NCBI RefSeq assembly: GCF_001699815.1
Contig: NZ_MCGB01000061.1
Coordinates: forward strand, 186,001-250,000
Direction of reading: 5' to 3'
DNA length: 64,000 bases
Origin: Ralstonia pickettii
Lineage (GTDB): Bacteria; Pseudomonadota; Gammaproteobacteria; Burkholderiales; Burkholderiaceae
Positions 9,649 through 18,541 of this stretch are shown piece after piece. Within the stretch, counting starts at the first letter, position 1. Each line of letters opens with the position of its first letter. A program made the translations under genes and the position numbers. Below the pieces are notes generated by a model. It had not been told where the DNA came from. It was given only the letters and a program-made list of their open reading frames with translations, and did not search any database.

Positions 9649-10234
9649 CAATTGCGTCATCCGGCAGCCATGACGTCAGAGCATGGCCCGGCTGAATCGC
9701 CCTGATGCATGCGTGGCATACCTGCGGCATCATGGCGAATACGGGTGCCAGCACGCAACATACGATATGGCGCCCCGAGTTCATTACTGTGCGGGATTCT
9801 CCTTGAGGGACGATTTGGGATGCAGCAGCGGGCCGCGCGTTCAAGCAGCGCGCGTTGCGGATGTCAGCGGAGTGCATCGTTCCAATCTGGTCATGGTTCA
9901 CGGTTGCACGATTCCCGTTGCCACGCTGTTGATCGGCGAGCAGTAGAGGTGCCGCGGTAGCAGTACTGAAGGCGCCGGCTGCAGTCGATCATCCTCCCCG
10001 ATCTTCTCGAAGCGGGTTTGGGCGAGAGACGCCCGGGCTGGCGCGTATTGCGCACAGCCAGCGGACGGCTTCAAGCACGCTTTCACGACTGATGCGGCGG
10101 CATGCCCGGCAGTGTCGGCGGGGCGCGCCGTATTCGCGGTGCCCGGATCGCGCTACGACCCCGGGTGCGCGGTTGTTGGAGTGAGCGTCCCGCTTGGCAG
10201 ACGTTTTCCCTGAAGTCTCCGGCAAATTCGCACC
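9649..10234. other. Long non-coding stretch before phcB
   Basis: The 586 nt between the candidate promoter and phcB hold only short open frames (for example 9683-9946 on plus and 9629-9901 on minus). Their translations lack any recognisable domain, and no good ribosome site precedes them. I read the stretch as regulatory or leader DNA for the phc operon. No clear Rho-independent terminator is visible in it. Confidence 0.5.
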
Positions 10235-11647
10235 GTGTACTCACCCAACCAAATCGATCCCGCGGTCAGCTTCCGCAACTCACAGGGTCAGCAGGTCCGC
10301 GGCACCATCATCACGCTGCAGCGGCGTGCCCTGGTGATGGAGATCTACAACCCCTACTCGATCGTGCAGGTGAGCGAGGTGCTGTCCGAACTCGCGATCA
10401 AGATGGGGACGCGCCAAGCCTATCTTGGCAAGGCGGTGGTGATCAGCCTGGTGAACACGGGGCTGACCGCCGTCGTCTCGCTCACGCTGATCGACGAATG
10501 GCGCGAGCTGTCGGAAGTGGCCGACACGCCCGCCTCGGTGGGCGAAGAAGCGCGAACGTTCGTGCAGGAATGGCAGGAACGTTTCCGCATCCATCGCGAC
10601 TATCAGATCGTCGTCAACGAGATGCGAGCGTTCCTGGCCGAAGTGTCGCGCTGGGTGGAACAGGTGGATCTGTCGAAGACATTGCCGCGCGAAGACAACA
10701 AGCTGCGCATGGATGTCTTCCAGGAGCTGGCCGAGCCGATCATGCTCAAGCTCAAGGGCTACATGGACGGGCTGGAATCGGAAGCGGGCAAGGTCGAGGC
10801 GGAGCTTGCACCTGCTCACCGCACGTTCGCGCAGGCGGCGCTGCATCCGCTGCTGTTGCGCGCGCCATTCATCTATCGCACGTACACCAAGCCGCTGGGC
10901 TACGCGGGCGACTACGAGATGGTCAACCAGATCCTCTCCGACCCGCGAGAGGGGCCGAACACGTACTTCCAGATCGTCAACGCCGCCTTCTTGCGTACCG
11001 ACGTGGCCGAGGCGCACCGCAACCGCATCGACATTCTCGTGCAGTATCTGAGCGACCTGGCAGCCCAGGCCAAGGCGGCGGGCCGACCGTTCAAGGTGCT
11101 GAACGTCGGCTGCGGGCCTGCGGTGGAAATTCAGCGCTTCATTCAGGAGCATCCCGAGCCATCGCTGCTGTCGTTCGAGCTGGTGGATTTCAGCGAAGAG
11201 ACGCTCGACTACACCCGCGAGCAGATGCGCCGCGCGATGGACCGCGCGCGCAAGACCGTCACCGTCGATTTCGTGCATGAATCGGTGCATCAACTGCTCA
11301 AGCGCCGCATCACGGCCGACAGCCCGCAAGCCGGCGATTGCGATGCAGTGTATTGCGCCGGCCTGTTCGACTATCTGTCCAACAAGGTCTGCCAGCGCCT
11401 GCTCTCCTACTTTGCTTCGCGCACGCGCCAGGGCGGCGCCATTCTTGCGACGAACGTGCACGGCAACAACCCGATGCGCTTCGTGATGGAACACGTGCTG
11501 GAGTGGTACCTCGTCTATCGCGATGAACCGCTGATGGCTGAGTTGCTGCCCGAAGGCTCGCACGACGTGCGTGTCTATACCGACGTGACCGGCGTCAACG
11601 TATTCGCCCAGGCCAGCGTGGCCCGGCTTGCCACATCCGCTGCTTAA
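10235..11647 (+). CDS. phcB: Quorum-sensing signal methyltransferase PhcB
   Basis: PhcB is the SAM-dependent methyltransferase that makes the fatty-acid methyl ester signal (3-OH PAME or 3-OH MAME in R. solanacearum) from the hydroxy-fatty acid. The 470-residue protein has an N-terminal domain (about 1-125) with a PilZ-like beta pattern, a helical linker, and a C-terminal Rossmann methyltransferase domain. Motif I is VLNVGCGPAVEIQ, near residue 290, with FELVDFSEETLDY as the SAM ribose acidic region. The start codon is GTG (10235), giving MYSPNQIDPAV, with no strong Shine-Dalgarno sequence. It leads the phcB-phcS-phcR-phcQ operon; phcS follows after 20 nt. The name rests on domain type plus the exact four-gene order. 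Confidence 0.92.
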   Translation: MYSPNQIDPAVSFRNSQGQQVRGTIITLQRRALVMEIYNPYSIVQVSEVLSELAIKMGTRQAYLGKAVVISLVNTGLTAVVSLTLIDEWRELSEVADTPASVGEEARTFVQEWQERFRIHRDYQIVVNEMRAFLAEVSRWVEQVDLSKTLPREDNKLRMDVFQELAEPIMLKLKGYMDGLESEAGKVEAELAPAHRTFAQAALHPLLLRAPFIYRTYTKPLGYAGDYEMVNQILSDPREGPNTYFQIVNAAFLRTDVAEAHRNRIDILVQYLSDLAAQAKAAGRPFKVLNVGCGPAVEIQRFIQEHPEPSLLSFELVDFSEETLDYTREQMRRAMDRARKTVTVDFVHESVHQLLKRRITADSPQAGDCDAVYCAGLFDYLSNKVCQRLLSYFASRTRQGGAILATNVHGNNPMRFVMEHVLEWYLVYRDEPLMAELLPEGSHDVRVYTDVTGVNVFAQASVARLATSAA

Positions 11648-11667
11648 TCCGCAGCCCAGGAACACGC

Positions 11668-12996
11668 ATGGAGCCTATTACACATCGCGGATACCAGGCC
11701 GAGCTCAAGCAGTTCCGGCTCGTCTTCAGCCGCATGGCCGCCATTACCGGCATCGTGCTGGTGCTGGCCGGTGTCGGGCTGGACTACGGCATGTATGTGG
11801 ACAAGCTGTGGCTGTTCGCTTCGCTGCGCGTCATCACGTCGCTCATCATGCTAGGCGCACTGCTGGTGCTGTACACGCGCTGGGGCGAGGAGCACGTGCA
11901 GAGCCTGACGTTCTTCTGGCTGATCTGTCCGCAGATCATGATCTCGTGGATGATCTACGACACCGAGGGCGCCAGTTCACCGTATTACTCGGGGCTGAAC
12001 CTGGCGATCTATGCAGTGGGCATGGTGATGCCGATCGGCTTTCTGCAGGCCGTACTGTTCGGCACCTGCACGTACATCTTCTGGGTGATCGCGTGCACGC
12101 TGCATCCGGGCGGCATCCAGTCGCGCGAGATCTTCATCGTGCATTCGATGTTCATCCTGTTCTCGATTGCGACGAGTACGCTGTACACGTACTTCAACGA
12201 GCGCGGGCGCTTCCAGCTCTTCCGGCTCAAGGAAGAAGTGGCGCAGAAGAACGAGCAGCTGGCGCAGACCAATCAGAACCTCACCGACATCAAGGGCCAG
12301 CTTCTGCAGCAGGAAAAGATGGCCGCCATCGGCACGCTGTCCGCCGGCCTGCTGCATGAGATCAACAACCCGGTCAACTTTTGCCTGATGGCGATTGCCG
12401 TGGCGCAGGAAGATCCGACCGCCAAGAGCAGCCCGATGCTGCTCGAATGCCTGACCGATGCCAAGGAAGGCATGCAGCGCGTGCAGCACATCGTGTCGGA
12501 CCTGAAGACCTTCGCCTACCGCAGCCCCGAGAAAGGCGAAGCCGATGCACCGTTCCTGGTCGAGAAGGCTATCGACTCGGCCGTCCGCCTGACGAGCCAC
12601 GAGTTGCGCGGCGTGGCCCTGGAACGCAAGCTGCCGGCTGACACGCTCGTGCGCGGCGACGAGGCGGCCATCATCGGCGTGCTGATCAACCTGTTGTCGA
12701 ACGCGGCGCTTGCCATGCAAAAGGTGCAGCGCGAGAACCCGCGCATCGAAATTGCCGGTGAGTGGATCGACAACCGCCTCCATGTGGTGGTGACCGACAA
12801 TGGCCCGGGGATCTCGGAAAAGAACCTGTCGCGCGTGTTCGAGCCGTTTTTCACCACGCGCGATGTCGGCAAGGGCCTGGGCCTGGGCCTGTCGATCAGC
12901 TACAGCGTGATCCAGCGCCACGGCGGCACCCTTGCGGTGACGAGCCAGGAAGGCGAGTGGGCGCGCTTCACGTTCGATCTGCCGCGCTCGGAGTAG
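11668..12996 (+). CDS. phcS: Quorum-sensing histidine kinase PhcS
   Basis: PhcS is the inner-membrane sensor for the PhcB-made methyl ester. The 442-residue protein has about six transmembrane helices between residues 20 and 178, a short coiled-coil linker (about 180-217), a dimerisation/phosphoacceptor box and an ATPase domain. The acceptor His is codon 230 in LSAGLLHEINNPVNF. ATPase boxes are LINLLSNAALAMQ (N), DNGPGIS (G1), FEPFFTT (F) and GKGLGLGLSIS (G2). There is no periplasmic domain of note, so the lipid-like ligand is presumably sensed within the membrane part. phcR follows after 7 nt. Confidence 0.93.
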   Translation: MEPITHRGYQAELKQFRLVFSRMAAITGIVLVLAGVGLDYGMYVDKLWLFASLRVITSLIMLGALLVLYTRWGEEHVQSLTFFWLICPQIMISWMIYDTEGASSPYYSGLNLAIYAVGMVMPIGFLQAVLFGTCTYIFWVIACTLHPGGIQSREIFIVHSMFILFSIATSTLYTYFNERGRFQLFRLKEEVAQKNEQLAQTNQNLTDIKGQLLQQEKMAAIGTLSAGLLHEINNPVNFCLMAIAVAQEDPTAKSSPMLLECLTDAKEGMQRVQHIVSDLKTFAYRSPEKGEADAPFLVEKAIDSAVRLTSHELRGVALERKLPADTLVRGDEAAIIGVLINLLSNAALAMQKVQRENPRIEIAGEWIDNRLHVVVTDNGPGISEKNLSRVFEPFFTTRDVGKGLGLGLSISYSVIQRHGGTLAVTSQEGEWARFTFDLPRSE

Positions 12997-13003
12997 ACGC
13001 ATC

Positions 13004-14110
13004 ATGGACACCACGCCGGAGACCGTCACCATCCTCTACGTCGACGATGAAGCGCAAGCCTGCAAATGGTTCGCGCGCACCATCGGCGTCGGCTACGAAG
13101 TACTGACGGCCAACAGCGTCGAAGAAGCCAAGACCGTGCTGCGCGATTCGCACGAGCGCATCAGCGTGGTCCTGACCGACTTCCGCATGCCCGGCGGCGA
13201 CGGCACCGAACTGCTGCGCTTCATCGATGCAGAATACGGCGACATCGCCACCATCCTCGTCACTGCGTATGCCGACAAGGACCTGCTGATCCAGGCCGTG
13301 AACACCGGACGCGTGTTCAAGATCCTGGAGAAGCCCTATCAGCCCGAAGACGTGCGGCGCTCGCTGCAGGAGGCTCTGGCACTGTGCCAGGACCGCCTCT
13401 TGCGTACCCAGCGCCTCATGGCAATCGACGAAACGCTGGCCTTTCTGGCGCACGAGTTGAACACGCCGCTGGCGGCCATCTCCAACTTTGCGCGCGGCAT
13501 CCGCATGCGCGTGGACCAGAGTGAGCCCACGCCCGGCGCCCTTCCTGAAATTGGGCGCGCGGCCGATCGCGTGCAAGACAACGCGCGCTACTGCCTTTCA
13601 GTGATCGCCACGTTTCTGAACTCCGTGCGCAACACCTACGGCAAGCCCGGCACCGCAGCCACGCCCAACAGCGCGGGCGGGCTGATCCGCTCGTTGTTCG
13701 ATACGTACCCGTTTACGAACGCACAGCGCGAATGGGTGTCGTACCGCGTGGAAGAGGATTTTCCGATCCAGACGCTGCCCAACTGCGTGATGCTGGTGCT
13801 CTCGTCGCTCACGAGCAACGCGTTGCAGGCACTGCGACACACCCATGCGCCGAAGCTTGAAATCGTCGCAAGCCGTGCGCCAGATGCGGGCAACGCCCAG
13901 CACATGATCCGCATCGAAGACAACGGCCCCGGTATCGCGCCCGACGTTCTCGCGCGGCTGACCATCGACCCCGTGACCACGCGCGCCGAAGAAGGCGGCA
14001 ACGGCATGGGCATGATTTTTTGTACGCGGATCATGCAATCGTTCGGGGGAGCGATTGCAATCGATTCCGCACCCAGCGCAGGCACGCGCGTGACTCTGAC
14101 GTTCCCATGA
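13004..14110 (+). CDS. phcR: Response regulator with kinase-like output domain PhcR
   Basis: The 368-residue protein has an N-terminal receiver (about 5-125) and a C-terminal histidine-kinase-like domain instead of a DNA-binding output. Receiver marks are YVDDEA, the acceptor Asp59 in VLTDFRMPGGDG, VTAYAD and ILEKPYQ. The second half contains FLAHELNTPLAAI with His150, DNGPGIAPD (G1) and GGNGMGMIFC (G2). In R. solanacearum PhcS-PhcR phosphorelay output controls active PhcA; the kinase-like half is characteristic of PhcR. It is co-transcribed with phcS (7-nt gap) and followed by phcQ after 82 nt. Confidence 0.93.
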   Translation: MDTTPETVTILYVDDEAQACKWFARTIGVGYEVLTANSVEEAKTVLRDSHERISVVLTDFRMPGGDGTELLRFIDAEYGDIATILVTAYADKDLLIQAVNTGRVFKILEKPYQPEDVRRSLQEALALCQDRLLRTQRLMAIDETLAFLAHELNTPLAAISNFARGIRMRVDQSEPTPGALPEIGRAADRVQDNARYCLSVIATFLNSVRNTYGKPGTAATPNSAGGLIRSLFDTYPFTNAQREWVSYRVEEDFPIQTLPNCVMLVLSSLTSNALQALRHTHAPKLEIVASRAPDAGNAQHMIRIEDNGPGIAPDVLARLTIDPVTTRAEEGGNGMGMIFCTRIMQSFGGAIAIDSAPSAGTRVTLTFP

Positions 14111-14192
14111 CAAGACCATCAACATTACGAACCACGCCGCACGTGATCCGCGCGTTTGCCGTATTGGCCGCATTTGCTATGAGGAGTGACGG

Positions 14193-15212
14193 ATGACCAA
14201 TCCCGGGGGCCACACGCCCACTAACCCGCCCAAGATCCTGTACGTGGACGACGAGACATTGGCGCTGACGTACTTCGGCCGTGCCATCGGTTCACTGGCG
14301 CCGGTCGTCACCGCCACCTCGGTCGAAGAAGGCAAACGCATGCTCGACCGGCACGCCGCCACACTCGGTGTGCTCGTGTCGGACCAGCGCATGCCCGGTG
14401 AACTCGGCAACGAGCTGCTGCGCTATGCCCGCGAGCGCTATCCGCACCTCGTGCGCATCCTGACGACCGCCTACTCCGAAATCGAAGACACGGTGGAGGC
14501 CGTCAACCAGGGGCAGATTCACCGCTACATCAAGAAGCCGTGGGACATCACCGCATTGCGCGTGGAACTGAAGCAAGCATTGGAGTTCTCCGATCTGCGC
14601 CGCGAACGCGACGCGCTGCTACGCGAGAAGATGACGGTGCGCCAAAGCCAGACGCTGACGCATCGCATCGGGGCGCTGCAGACGCTGTACCTGGCGGTGT
14701 CGGGGCTGTCATCGTTCAGCGCCGTCAACGATTACCTGCGTGCTGCCGCAGCCGTGGGTCTGCAATCGTTGGCACAGCCCGACTGGGCGATGAAGGACTA
14801 CACCGAGCTGGTCGGCGAAGAAAGCCTGCGCACCGGCGAGTTCAGCCACGCAGTACGGCAGGCCTATCTCGACTTGTCGTCGCGCTTTGACAGCAAGCCG
14901 GCAGCCCAGGCGTTGGAGGTGCTGGCCGAGGCGCTGGACGGCAAGGTCTCGCCGTCGGGCCACGATGCTGCGGCGGTGGTTGATCTCACCACGCTGACGG
15001 AATTCCTGGAAGCCGCGTCCACGCACAAGGTGTCGGAGGCGCATGCCAAGTGGCTGGCGTTCCTGCTGTGGCTCGATGGCAAGGGCTGGTCGCTCACGGC
15101 CGAGCGCGATGGCGCGACCGTCAAGCTGCGCCTGCTCGACAACCAGACGCAGCTCACGCCGGATCAACTCGCGGCGTGGATGGAGCATTTCCAGGATCTG
15201 CAGGCCGCCTGA
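14193..15212 (+). CDS. phcQ: Response regulator PhcQ
   Basis: The 339-residue protein has an N-terminal receiver with YVDDET, acceptor Asp64 in VLVSDQRMPGELG, TTAYSE and YIKKPWD. A predicted helix-rich linker (about residues 125-170) follows, then a C-terminal region with no recognisable DNA-binding motif. It is the last gene of the phc operon and has its own good Shine-Dalgarno sequence (GAGGAG at 14181-14186). The receiver is more diverged from PhcR than expected for simple duplication. PhcQ takes part in phc signalling in R. solanacearum; its biochemical output is not evident from the sequence. Confidence 0.9.
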   Translation: MTNPGGHTPTNPPKILYVDDETLALTYFGRAIGSLAPVVTATSVEEGKRMLDRHAATLGVLVSDQRMPGELGNELLRYARERYPHLVRILTTAYSEIEDTVEAVNQGQIHRYIKKPWDITALRVELKQALEFSDLRRERDALLREKMTVRQSQTLTHRIGALQTLYLAVSGLSSFSAVNDYLRAAAAVGLQSLAQPDWAMKDYTELVGEESLRTGEFSHAVRQAYLDLSSRFDSKPAAQALEVLAEALDGKVSPSGHDAAAVVDLTTLTEFLEAASTHKVSEAHAKWLAFLLWLDGKGWSLTAERDGATVKLRLLDNQTQLTPDQLAAWMEHFQDLQAA

Positions 15213-15236
15213 AACGGGCCCGCAGTTGTCACACAG

Positions 15237-15258
15237 CGCCGATGCCTATGCGTCGGCG
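15237..15258. terminator. Hairpin between convergent phcQ and the methyltransferase gene
   Basis: CGCCGATGC and GCGTCGGCG (one G-T pair) form a 9-bp stem with a CTAT loop. It sits just after phcQ and overlaps the last codons of the opposite gene. There is only a broken T-rich tail, so terminator function is uncertain. Confidence 0.35.
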
Positions 15259-16664
15259 TTGTCGTTTGAGGCATCGCCCTTTGCGGGCCGCTCGGGCCGT
15301 TCGGGTCGATCACGCATGCCGCCCTTCACCATGTCGAAGCGGAACAGGCGGCATTCGATGTTGCCGTTGTAGAGCGGCGTGCGCTGCGATTCCTTCAGCC
15401 GCATCCGACGCGGCATCGAAAGATCGCCGGTGAAGACGAACGCCTTCCAGCCGGCGAACTCACGCTTGAGCGTGCCGGCAAAAGCCTGCGCGAATTCGTT
15501 GGCGGCGGCCTCTTCCTCGGGGTCAACCGGGGGGGGCGGCTCAGGTTGCCGCAGCTCGCGCATCGGACGGCGGCCATCGTCGCGCGGGGCACCCATGGCG
15601 CGGCTGGCGCGCTCGAACACGGTGCCATCCTCGTCGCCCTCGCCTTCCGGTCGGCGGCGGCGTGAACCGTGTGCACCGCGCACGGCGATACGCTCACCGT
15701 AGGGCGGGTTCATCAACAACACGCCGGCTGCCTCGAACGGCGGCTTGCCGAAGCGTGCATCGACTTGCTTGAGCGCCGGCTCGCCGGGCAGGCCGGCACG
15801 CTGCCAGTTGGCGGCGGCATAGGCCAGCATGTCGGTGGAAATGTCGGAGCCGGCCACCAGCGGCGGCGCACGGCGCATGGATGCGGCGGCCGCATCGGCG
15901 GCAGCTTCGCGCAGGCGCTTGAAGCATTTGGCGTCGTGGTCCTGCAACCACTCGCAGGCGAAGGCGCGCTGCCCGCCCGGTGCAATGCCCAGAGCACGTT
16001 GCGCAGCTTCGATGAGGAACGTGCCGCTGCCGCACATCGGGTCGTAGAACGGCATGCCGTGGGCACCCGTCCAGCCCGTCAGGCGCAGGATGCCGGCCGC
16101 GAGGTTCTCCTTCAGCGGCGCCTCGCCCTTTTCCTGGCGCCAGCCGCGCTTGAAGAGCGGCTCGCCGGTGGTGTCGAGGTAGATCGTGCAATCGGTCTCG
16201 GTCAGGTATGCGTAGATGCGCACGTCGGGGGAGACCGTATCGACGCTGGGGCGCGCGCCCATGCGCTGGCGGAAGCGGTCACACACCCCGTCCTTGACGC
16301 GCAGGCCGACAAACTTCAGGCTCTGCAACGGCGATTTGTGCGCGGTCACGTCCACGCGGATCATTTCGTCGGGCGTGAAATAGTCTTCCCAGCGCTGCGC
16401 AGCGGCCAAGGCGTAGATGTCGTCTTCCGAGCGATACCCGCGCGAGCCCAGGCGCATCAGCACACGGCTGGCAATGCGGCTGTGCAGGTTGACGGCATAC
16501 GCCGCGCCCTGCGTGCCGAAGAAGTGCACGCCGCCCGGCACGGTGCGGCCCACCTCGAACGCGGCCAGCTCATCCACCTCGGGGCGGATGGCGATTTCGG
16601 CCAGTTCATCGGCCAGCGCCTGTTCCAGCCCACGGGGGCATGGCGCGAAGTAAGCAGTTGCCAT
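15246..16664 (-). CDS. THUMP-domain class I RNA methyltransferase (RlmL N-terminal-half type)
   Basis: The 472-residue protein starts at MATAYFAPCPRGLEQAL (ATG at 16664). It has an N-terminal ferredoxin-like/THUMP RNA-binding module (about 1-160) and a Rossmann methyltransferase domain with DPMCGSGTFLIEAA (SAM site) and NPPYGERI near residue 319, the catalytic NPPY motif of N2-guanine methyltransferases. It matches the first half of E. coli RlmL, which modifies 23S rRNA G2445; the second (RlmK) half is absent. Between NPPYGER and the last domain strand lies a roughly 50-residue Arg/Glu/Pro-rich low-complexity insert, and the C-terminus is another Arg/Pro-rich tail. The gene lies 16 nt downstream of hemJ in the same direction. 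Confidence 0.87.
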   Translation of the reverse strand: MATAYFAPCPRGLEQALADELAEIAIRPEVDELAAFEVGRTVPGGVHFFGTQGAAYAVNLHSRIASRVLMRLGSRGYRSEDDIYALAAAQRWEDYFTPDEMIRVDVTAHKSPLQSLKFVGLRVKDGVCDRFRQRMGARPSVDTVSPDVRIYAYLTETDCTIYLDTTGEPLFKRGWRQEKGEAPLKENLAAGILRLTGWTGAHGMPFYDPMCGSGTFLIEAAQRALGIAPGGQRAFACEWLQDHDAKCFKRLREAAADAAAASMRRAPPLVAGSDISTDMLAYAAANWQRAGLPGEPALKQVDARFGKPPFEAAGVLLMNPPYGERIAVRGAHGSRRRRPEGEGDEDGTVFERASRAMGAPRDDGRRPMRELRQPEPPPPVDPEEEAAANEFAQAFAGTLKREFAGWKAFVFTGDLSMPRRMRLKESQRTPLYNGNIECRLFRFDMVKGGMRDRPERPERPAKGDASNDNADA

Positions 16665-16680
16665 CGGAAAACCAGAAAAA

Positions 16681-17103
16681 TCAGAACGGCTTGACGACCA
16701 CCAAGATCGTAATCGCCAGCAACAACAGCACCGGCAGTTCATTGAACCAGCGGTAGAACTTGTGGGAGCGCTTGTTGGCGCCCGCCTCGAACTTGCGCAG
16801 CAGCACGCCGCAGCCATGGTGGTATCCGATCGTCACGAGCACCAGCGCGAGCTTCGCGTGCATCCAGCCATTGGGTGGATACAGCCCGATGCGATATCCC
16901 AGGAACAGCCACAGCCCCAGCAGGATCGCGACAATTGCCAGGATGGTCGTAAAGCGGAACAGCTTGCGCGCCATGATCAGCAGGCGCGTGATGGCCGCGC
17001 GCTCGGTTTCCATTGCCAGGTTGACGAAGATGCGCGGCAGATAGAACAGCCCGGCAAACCACGACGCAATGAAGACGATGTGAAAGGCTTTGACCCAGAG
17101 CAT
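16681..17103 (-). CDS. hemJ: Protoporphyrinogen IX oxidase HemJ
   Basis: This is a 140-residue membrane protein with four predicted helices. The N-terminus MLWVKAFHIVFIASWFAGLF carries the conserved His8. WMHAKLALV further on holds the conserved His/Lys pair typical of HemJ, which oxidises protoporphyrinogen IX in the penultimate haem step in bacteria without HemG or HemY. Length and motif spacing fit HemJ better than copper-resistance CopD. I used the ATG at 17103 because a longer frame to 17172 adds a non-conserved leader. It probably belongs to the minus-strand run that starts at leuS. Confidence 0.85.
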   Translation of the reverse strand: MLWVKAFHIVFIASWFAGLFYLPRIFVNLAMETERAAITRLLIMARKLFRFTTILAIVAILLGLWLFLGYRIGLYPPNGWMHAKLALVLVTIGYHHGCGVLLRKFEAGANKRSHKFYRWFNELPVLLLLAITILVVVKPF

Positions 17104-17188
17104 GCGAACCGTCCCGTGAATGGAGTGAAGCGCGATCGGTAAAAACAGCGCGCCGCTCGTGGCGGCGCTCAATGTGCAGCAAGCGATA

Positions 17189-18469
17189 TCAGGTGCGAAT
17201 CTCGCCGTGCCCGAACACGACGTACTTCAGCGAGGTCAGTCCCTCCAGCCCGACCGGCCCACGCGCATGCAGCTTGTCGTTGGAGATGCCGATCTCGGCG
17301 CCCAGGCCGTACTCGAATCCATCGGCAAAGCGCGTGGACGCGTTGATCATCACGCTGGCCGAATCGACCTCGCGCAGGAAGCGCATGCCGGTCGAATAGT
17401 TCTCCGTGATGATCGAATCGGTGTGCGCGGAACCGTAGGTATTGATGTGCTCGATGGCCGCGTCCAGACCGTCAACGGTGCGGATCGACAGGATCGGCGC
17501 AAGATATTCGGTGTGCCAGTCGGCCTCGACGGCATCTTTCAGATTGCCGAAGCCTGCAGCTTCGAGCGTAGCGCGCGTGCCCGGGCACACCCGCAGTTCG
17601 ACGCCCTTGTCCTGGTAGATACGTGCCAGCGGCGGCAGCGCGCGTGCGGCCACATCGCGCGACACGAGCAGCGTTTCCATCGTGTTGCACGGCGCATAGC
17701 GTTGCGTCTTGGCGTTGTCGCACACGCGCACGGCCTTCTCGATGTCCGCGTCGGCGTCGATGTAGACGTGGCAGATGCCGTCCAGATGCTTGATCATCGG
17801 CACGCGTGCTTCTTCGATCAGTCGCGCGATCAGGCTCTTGCCGCCGCGAGGCACGATCACATCGACGTACTCCGTCATGGTGATCAGCTTGCCGACGGCC
17901 GCGCGATCCGTCGTAGCCACCACTTGTACGGCGTTGGCCGGCAGGCCTGCGTCTGCCAAGCCTTCCTCGATGAGCGCCGCCAGCGCGCCGTTCGATTCGA
18001 TCGCTTCGGAACCGCCTCGCAGAATGGTCGCGTTGCCCGACTTGATGCACAGCGCCGCGGCATCCACCGTCACGTTCGGCCGCGACTCATAGATGATGCC
18101 GATCACGCCAAGCGGCACGCGCATCTGGCCGACCTGGATGCCGGTGGGCCGGAACTTCATATTGCTGATCTCGCCGATCGGGTCGGGCAGCGCAGCGATC
18201 TGCTCCAGGCCCGCGGCCATGGTATCGATGGCGCGGTCGGTCAGCGTGAGGCGGTCGATAAAGGCAGCATCCTGGCCGTTGGCGCGGGCACGCTCGACGT
18301 CGCGGGCGTTGATCTCTTTGAGCTTGGCGGCATCGCGACGGACAGCGGCCGCAATATGCAACAGCGCGCGGTTCTTTTGCGCAGTGCCGGCGCGTGCCAT
18401 GCCGCGCGAGGCAGTGCGCGCCTGACGGCCGACCAGGGCCATGTATTCGTTGACGTCGAGCTGCTTCAT
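17189..18469 (-). CDS. proA: Gamma-glutamyl phosphate reductase
   Basis: ProA reduces gamma-glutamyl phosphate to glutamate semialdehyde with NADPH in proline synthesis. The 426-residue length is normal for this aldehyde-dehydrogenase-fold enzyme. Visible motifs are [46 protein letters not shown] and the catalytic Cys in [12 protein letters not shown]. The C-terminal [20 protein letters not shown] is a near-perfect ProA signature. The start is the ATG at 18469 ([10 protein letters not shown]); an upstream in-frame codon is ignored. It follows holA with a 72-nt gap; proB is not in the window. Confidence 0.96.
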   Translation of the reverse strand: MKQLDVNEYMALVGRQARTASRGMARAGTAQKNRALLHIAAAVRRDAAKLKEINARDVERARANGQDAAFIDRLTLTDRAIDTMAAGLEQIAALPDPIGEISNMKFRPTGIQVGQMRVPLGVIGIIYESRPNVTVDAAALCIKSGNATILRGGSEAIESNGALAALIEEGLADAGLPANAVQVVATTDRAAVGKLITMTEYVDVIVPRGGKSLIARLIEEARVPMIKHLDGICHVYIDADADIEKAVRVCDNAKTQRYAPCNTMETLLVSRDVAARALPPLARIYQDKGVELRVCPGTRATLEAAGFGNLKDAVEADWHTEYLAPILSIRTVDGLDAAIEHINTYGSAHTDSIITENYSTGMRFLREVDSASVMINASTRFADGFEYGLGAEIGISNDKLHARGPVGLEGLTSLKYVVFGHGEIRT

Positions 18470-18541
18470 GATGATCGCGACCGGCAAGCTGCCGGCAATT
18501 CAGTGTGAGGACAATTCGAAGGCTTGCGCCGATGGCGCGGA

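Noticed and set aside
9683-9960. Short frames in the region before phcB
   Set aside because: No ribosome site, no recognisable domain, overlapping in several frames; more likely leader DNA.
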